DNA from: an uncultured Coriobacteriales bacterium
GTDB lineage: Bacteria; Actinomycetota; Coriobacteriia; Coriobacteriales; Atopobiaceae
NCBI GenBank assembly: GCA_947305035.1
Contig: CAMZCV010000041.1
Location: forward strand, 1 to 7,287
DNA length: 7,287 bases
Direction: 5' to 3'
The translations under genes and the position numbers were made by a program. Below are positions 5,086-7,287 of this stretch, one piece after another. The number at the start of each line of letters is the position of its first letter. Position 1 is the first letter of the stretch. Under the pieces are notes generated by a model. That model had not been told where the DNA came from, searched no databases, and saw only the letters and a program-made list of their open reading frames with translations.

Positions 5086-6714
5086 TCAACCCGTGTACGG
5101 GGTGCCGTCGGCCGGGTTGAGCTTGGCGCCCGTCTCGGGATCGACGCAGTAGAGGTTGCCGTTGTTGTGGTCGATGTAGATGTCGTACCCGTCGTAGGTG
5201 TACTGGTACTCGTCGCCATCGGTGTTGGTGGAGGGTTTCTCCTCCCCCTCGTCCGAGGTGTTCTCGCCGCCTTCTTCGCCGGTGGGTTTCTCGGTTTCGA
5301 CCTGGGGAGGCCCGTCGACGGTGATGATGCCCACGCCGGACGACTTCATCTCGAACTGGCGCTGCTCGCCGTTGACGAAGACGCTCACCGCGGAGATGTC
5401 GCTGGCGCGGACGACGAGCTGCGTCTTGACGTCGTAGCTCTGCTCCCACGGACCGGTGACGGTGTCGGCGATGGAGCTCTCGCCGTCTGCGGTGATCTCA
5501 AGCCAGGACACCTGTCCGTCGGCGACGGTGACCTTGACCATGACGACGGTGGGAGCGGCTGGCTTGGTGATCTCGACGGGCACCTGCTCGCTGGCACCGG
5601 TCTGCTGGCCGGTTGCAGTGGTCGTCGCGTTGGGATCGGTTGCGGTGGTTCCTTCTGCGTTCTCTCCCGTCTGGGTGGTCTCGGTGGACTGGGCGGGCGT
5701 CACGCCGACGGTGCGGGTCTGCTCAGCCTCGGTGCCGGTATTGGAGACGCAGCTCTTGACGGAGAAGATCACGATGCCGGTGAGCACGAGGCCGAGAAGG
5801 ACGATGACCGTGAAGAGGGCGCGGCGGGCATCGCTGAACCAGCCCATGATGGCGCCCAAGATGCCGCCCGAAGACTGGCGGCGGTCACGGTTGGCATAGC
5901 CGTCGCGGTCGCGGCGCTGGCGGGAGCGGTCGACGTTGGGCCGCTCGACGTTGGCGATGTTGTGGGATGAGCGGCGCCCGGCCTCCGAGGAGGCGGACTC
6001 GTAGGGAATGGCCTCGTCGTCGAACGCGCGGTCGTCGCGGTACTGGTTGCGCGGCACGCTGCGCGTGGTGATGTCGTTGCGCCGCATGGAGCGGGAACCG
6101 CTGCGCTGGCCATCCCTGTCGCCGCGGCGCCTGGAGCTGCGCGACGGGCGATCGAGACTGTAGGTGTTGTTGTACGAGCGGCCGGAAGCGTAATCGGAAC
6201 GTCCGTAGGACGAGGAGTACGTCGTGGAGCCGGGGACGGGCGTGTTGGTGGGAACCACGGCGCCGGTGGAGCGCGAGTGGACGCCCGAGGTGGTGGCGAA
6301 GGCACCGTAGTCGCCCATGGGACCGCCCGCCGTGGGCAGGTAGGGCCTGAGCTCGACGTACGCCTTGGGGCGGGACTCGCTCTCGTTGGGCACGTCGTAG
6401 CCGTCGATGATGCGGCCGGAGCGCGTATCGCGCGTGCGACGGCGCAGGTCGTGCGACGATGAGCCGTGGAGATACTCGTAGTACTCCTCTGAGTACATAT
6501 CCACGAGCTCGCGCGGCGAGAGGCCAAGATAGCGGGCATACGACGCGAGCATGCCCTGGGCATAACCGCTCTTGGGCATGTTCTCGAAGTCGCCCTCCTC
6601 GAACGCGATGAGGACCGACTCCTTGAGCTTGAGGACGGACGATGCCTGTGAGATCGTCAATCCGAGCTCGTGGCGCTTGTTCTTGAGCGTCTCTGAAAAC
6701 TTAAGGCGAGCCAC
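5086..6714 (-). CDS. RodZ-like HTH/transmembrane protein with extended linker
   Basis: This 542-residue membrane protein has RodZ-like architecture. Residues about 5-84 form the HTH_25 domain (FSETLKNKRHELGLTISQAS, then GYAQGMLASYARYLGLSPREL), which in RodZ contacts MreB and the cytoskeleton. A long hydrophilic linker (about 85-290), rich in Ser, Arg, Tyr and Asp, follows. One transmembrane helix lies at about 300-319, with basic residues before it, so the N-terminus should face the cytoplasm. Outside are a Thr/Gln/Gly-rich spacer (about 325-378), a beta-rich DUF4115-like domain (about 385-468), an acidic Glu/Pro linker and a Tyr/Asp/Gly-rich tail (501-542). The only two cysteines, Cys322 and Cys523, are both predicted to be external. 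The start is the GTG at 6714, which abuts the ftsK TAG and is served by GGGAGGTGG 6 nt upstream. At about 300-340 residues, standard RodZ is much shorter. Whether MreB is its partner here is unknown, so I give no gene symbol. Confidence 0.85.
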   Translation of the reverse strand: MARLKFSETLKNKRHELGLTISQASSVLKLKESVLIAFEEGDFENMPKSGYAQGMLASYARYLGLSPRELVDMYSEEYYEYLHGSSSHDLRRRTRDTRSGRIIDGYDVPNESESRPKAYVELRPYLPTAGGPMGDYGAFATTSGVHSRSTGAVVPTNTPVPGSTTYSSSYGRSDYASGRSYNNTYSLDRPSRSSRRRGDRDGQRSGSRSMRRNDITTRSVPRNQYRDDRAFDDEAIPYESASSEAGRRSSHNIANVERPNVDRSRQRRDRDGYANRDRRQSSGGILGAIMGWFSDARRALFTVIVLLGLVLTGIVIFSVKSCVSNTGTEAEQTRTVGVTPAQSTETTQTGENAEGTTATDPNATTTATGQQTGASEQVPVEITKPAAPTVVMVKVTVADGQVSWLEITADGESSIADTVTGPWEQSYDVKTQLVVRASDISAVSVFVNGEQRQFEMKSSGVGIITVDGPPQVETEKPTGEEGGENTSDEGEEKPSTNTDGDEYQYTYDGYDIYIDHNNGNLYCVDPETGAKLNPADGTPYTG

Positions 6715-7287
6715 CTACTCCACCTCCCGATACTGCGCCTCGGCCTGGATGAGCTCTTCCAAGCCTTCGGCATCGAGCAGCACATCACGGGGCTTCGAGC
6801 CGTTGGGGGGTCCCACGACTCCTCTAGCCTCGAGCATGTCCATGATGCGACCTGCTCTAGCGTACCCTACAGCAAGCTGACGCTGCAGGCCGGACGTAGA
6901 ACCCAACTGGGATTCCACGACTATCTTCGCGGCCTCCCAGATGAGCGGGTCGTCGTCGCGGTCGGCCGGATCGCCTGCGGCTCCCGGCTGGCCCGGCGCT
7001 ACGAGCGACAGGATGTCCTCATGGTAGTCGGCCTTGGCCTGCGTGCGGATGAATTCGACGGTCTTCTCGATCTCCTCGTCGGAGACGAAGCAGCCCTGCG
7101 CGCGCTTGGGTCGGCGGCCGCGCAGCTTGATGAGCATGTCGCCGTTTCCGAGCAGGCGCTCGGCGCCGGTCTGGTCGAGGATGATGCGCGAGTTCATGCC
7201 GTTATCCACCGAGAGCGCCACGCGGTTGTCGATGTTGGCCTTGATGAGGCCGGTGACGACGTCGGCGGAGGGGCGCTGCGTGGCGAC
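6715..7287 (-). CDS. ftsK: DNA translocase FtsK, C-terminal 190 residues (partial)
   Basis: The reading frame is open to the right edge of the window, so only the C-terminal 190 residues are visible and the start is outside. FtsK is the septal hexameric ATPase that pumps chromosome ends to the dif region during division. The fragment begins in the motor domain with ATQRPSADVVTGLIKANI (2-19), then SRIILDQTGAERLLGNGDML (33-52). The C-terminal gamma winged-helix domain, which in FtsK reads the polar KOPS sequences, spans about 111-180 of the fragment and includes LQRQLAVGYARAGRIMDML (134-152) and a GVVGPPNGSKPRDVL wing. A linker rich in Gly, Ala, Pro and Asp (about 96-112) joins the two. It ends with TAG directly before the rodZ-like gene. 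The SpoIIIE/SftA group shares this architecture; a vegetative FtsK role is the simplest reading. Confidence 0.95.
   Translation of the reverse strand, partial: VATQRPSADVVTGLIKANIDNRVALSVDNGMNSRIILDQTGAERLLGNGDMLIKLRGRRPKRAQGCFVSDEEIEKTVEFIRTQAKADYHEDILSLVAPGQPGAAGDPADRDDDPLIWEAAKIVVESQLGSTSGLQRQLAVGYARAGRIMDMLEARGVVGPPNGSKPRDVLLDAEGLEELIQAEAQYREVE
6720..6728 (-). promoter_or_regulatory. Strong ribosome-binding site of the rodZ-like gene
   Basis: GGGAGGTGG on the minus strand lies inside the last codons of ftsK, 6 nt before the non-ATG (GTG) start at 6714. Its strength supports that GTG and implies translational coupling, since ftsK terminates immediately before the start codon. Confidence 0.75.

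Noticed and set aside
5072..5449. A 126-codon N-terminal extension of yajQ.
   Set aside because: It is out-of-frame overlap with rodZ and encodes an Arg/His-rich sequence. The ATG at 5071 has a ribosome-binding site and gives the family's normal length.
5071..5970. A 299-codon plus-strand open frame opposite the rodZ-like gene.
   Set aside because: It is a Gly/Asp/Val-rich product created by antisense reading of high-GC codons. The minus-strand frame has clear HTH, membrane and DUF4115-like parts and a strong ribosome-binding site.
1..7287. A mobile element, CRISPR array, defence system or novel gene cluster.
   Set aside because: No transposase, integrase, spaced repeats or tRNA is visible. 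All eight genes are recognisable core functions with similar codon use and a familiar order.

Overview
The window is high-GC chromosomal DNA, and every convincing gene lies on the minus strand, so the biological reading direction is from base 7287 down to base 1. The order is ftsK (3' end only), a rodZ-like HTH/membrane protein, yajQ, rimO, pgsA, a stand-alone cinA/pncC domain, recA and recX. This ftsK-rodZ-rimO-pgsA-cinA-recA-recX neighbourhood is typical of Actinobacteria and related Gram-positives. The protein sequences and an inserted yajQ make me think of a Coriobacteriia-type actinobacterium (Collinsella/Olsenella-like). That placement is an inference from memory, not a search.

Layout: from 7287 to 2139, six genes are packed tightly, with gaps of 0, 14, 7, 8 and 2 nt. 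This looks like one transcription and translation unit whose promoter lies outside the window. The ftsK stop codon abuts the GTG start of rodZ, and ribosome-binding sites of several genes lie inside the preceding gene. A 224-nt intergenic region (1915-2138) then separates cinA from recA. It carries a recA promoter with a LexA/SOS operator (CGAAC-N4-GTTCG) placed exactly between the -35 and -10 elements. recA and recX (15-nt gap) form a DNA-damage-inducible pair. After recX, a 132-nt end region contains a perfect 9-bp hairpin followed by a T-rich tract on the minus strand, a plausible terminator.

Functional picture: the upstream operon combines chromosome segregation at division (FtsK), cell-shape or envelope organisation (RodZ-like), a nucleotide-binding protein (YajQ), S12 methylthiolation (RimO), phosphatidylglycerol synthesis (PgsA) and pyridine nucleotide salvage (PncC). 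The downstream unit is recombination and SOS (RecA with its modulator RecX).

This is ordinary core genome. I see no mobile element, CRISPR array, RNA gene, defence island or undescribed system. The points most worth a second look are small. They are a tandem 9-bp duplication that creates a CxxC motif in RimO, the unusually long RodZ with an exclusive pair of extracytoplasmic cysteines, and the architecture of the recA control region, including an 11-bp-phased repeat.
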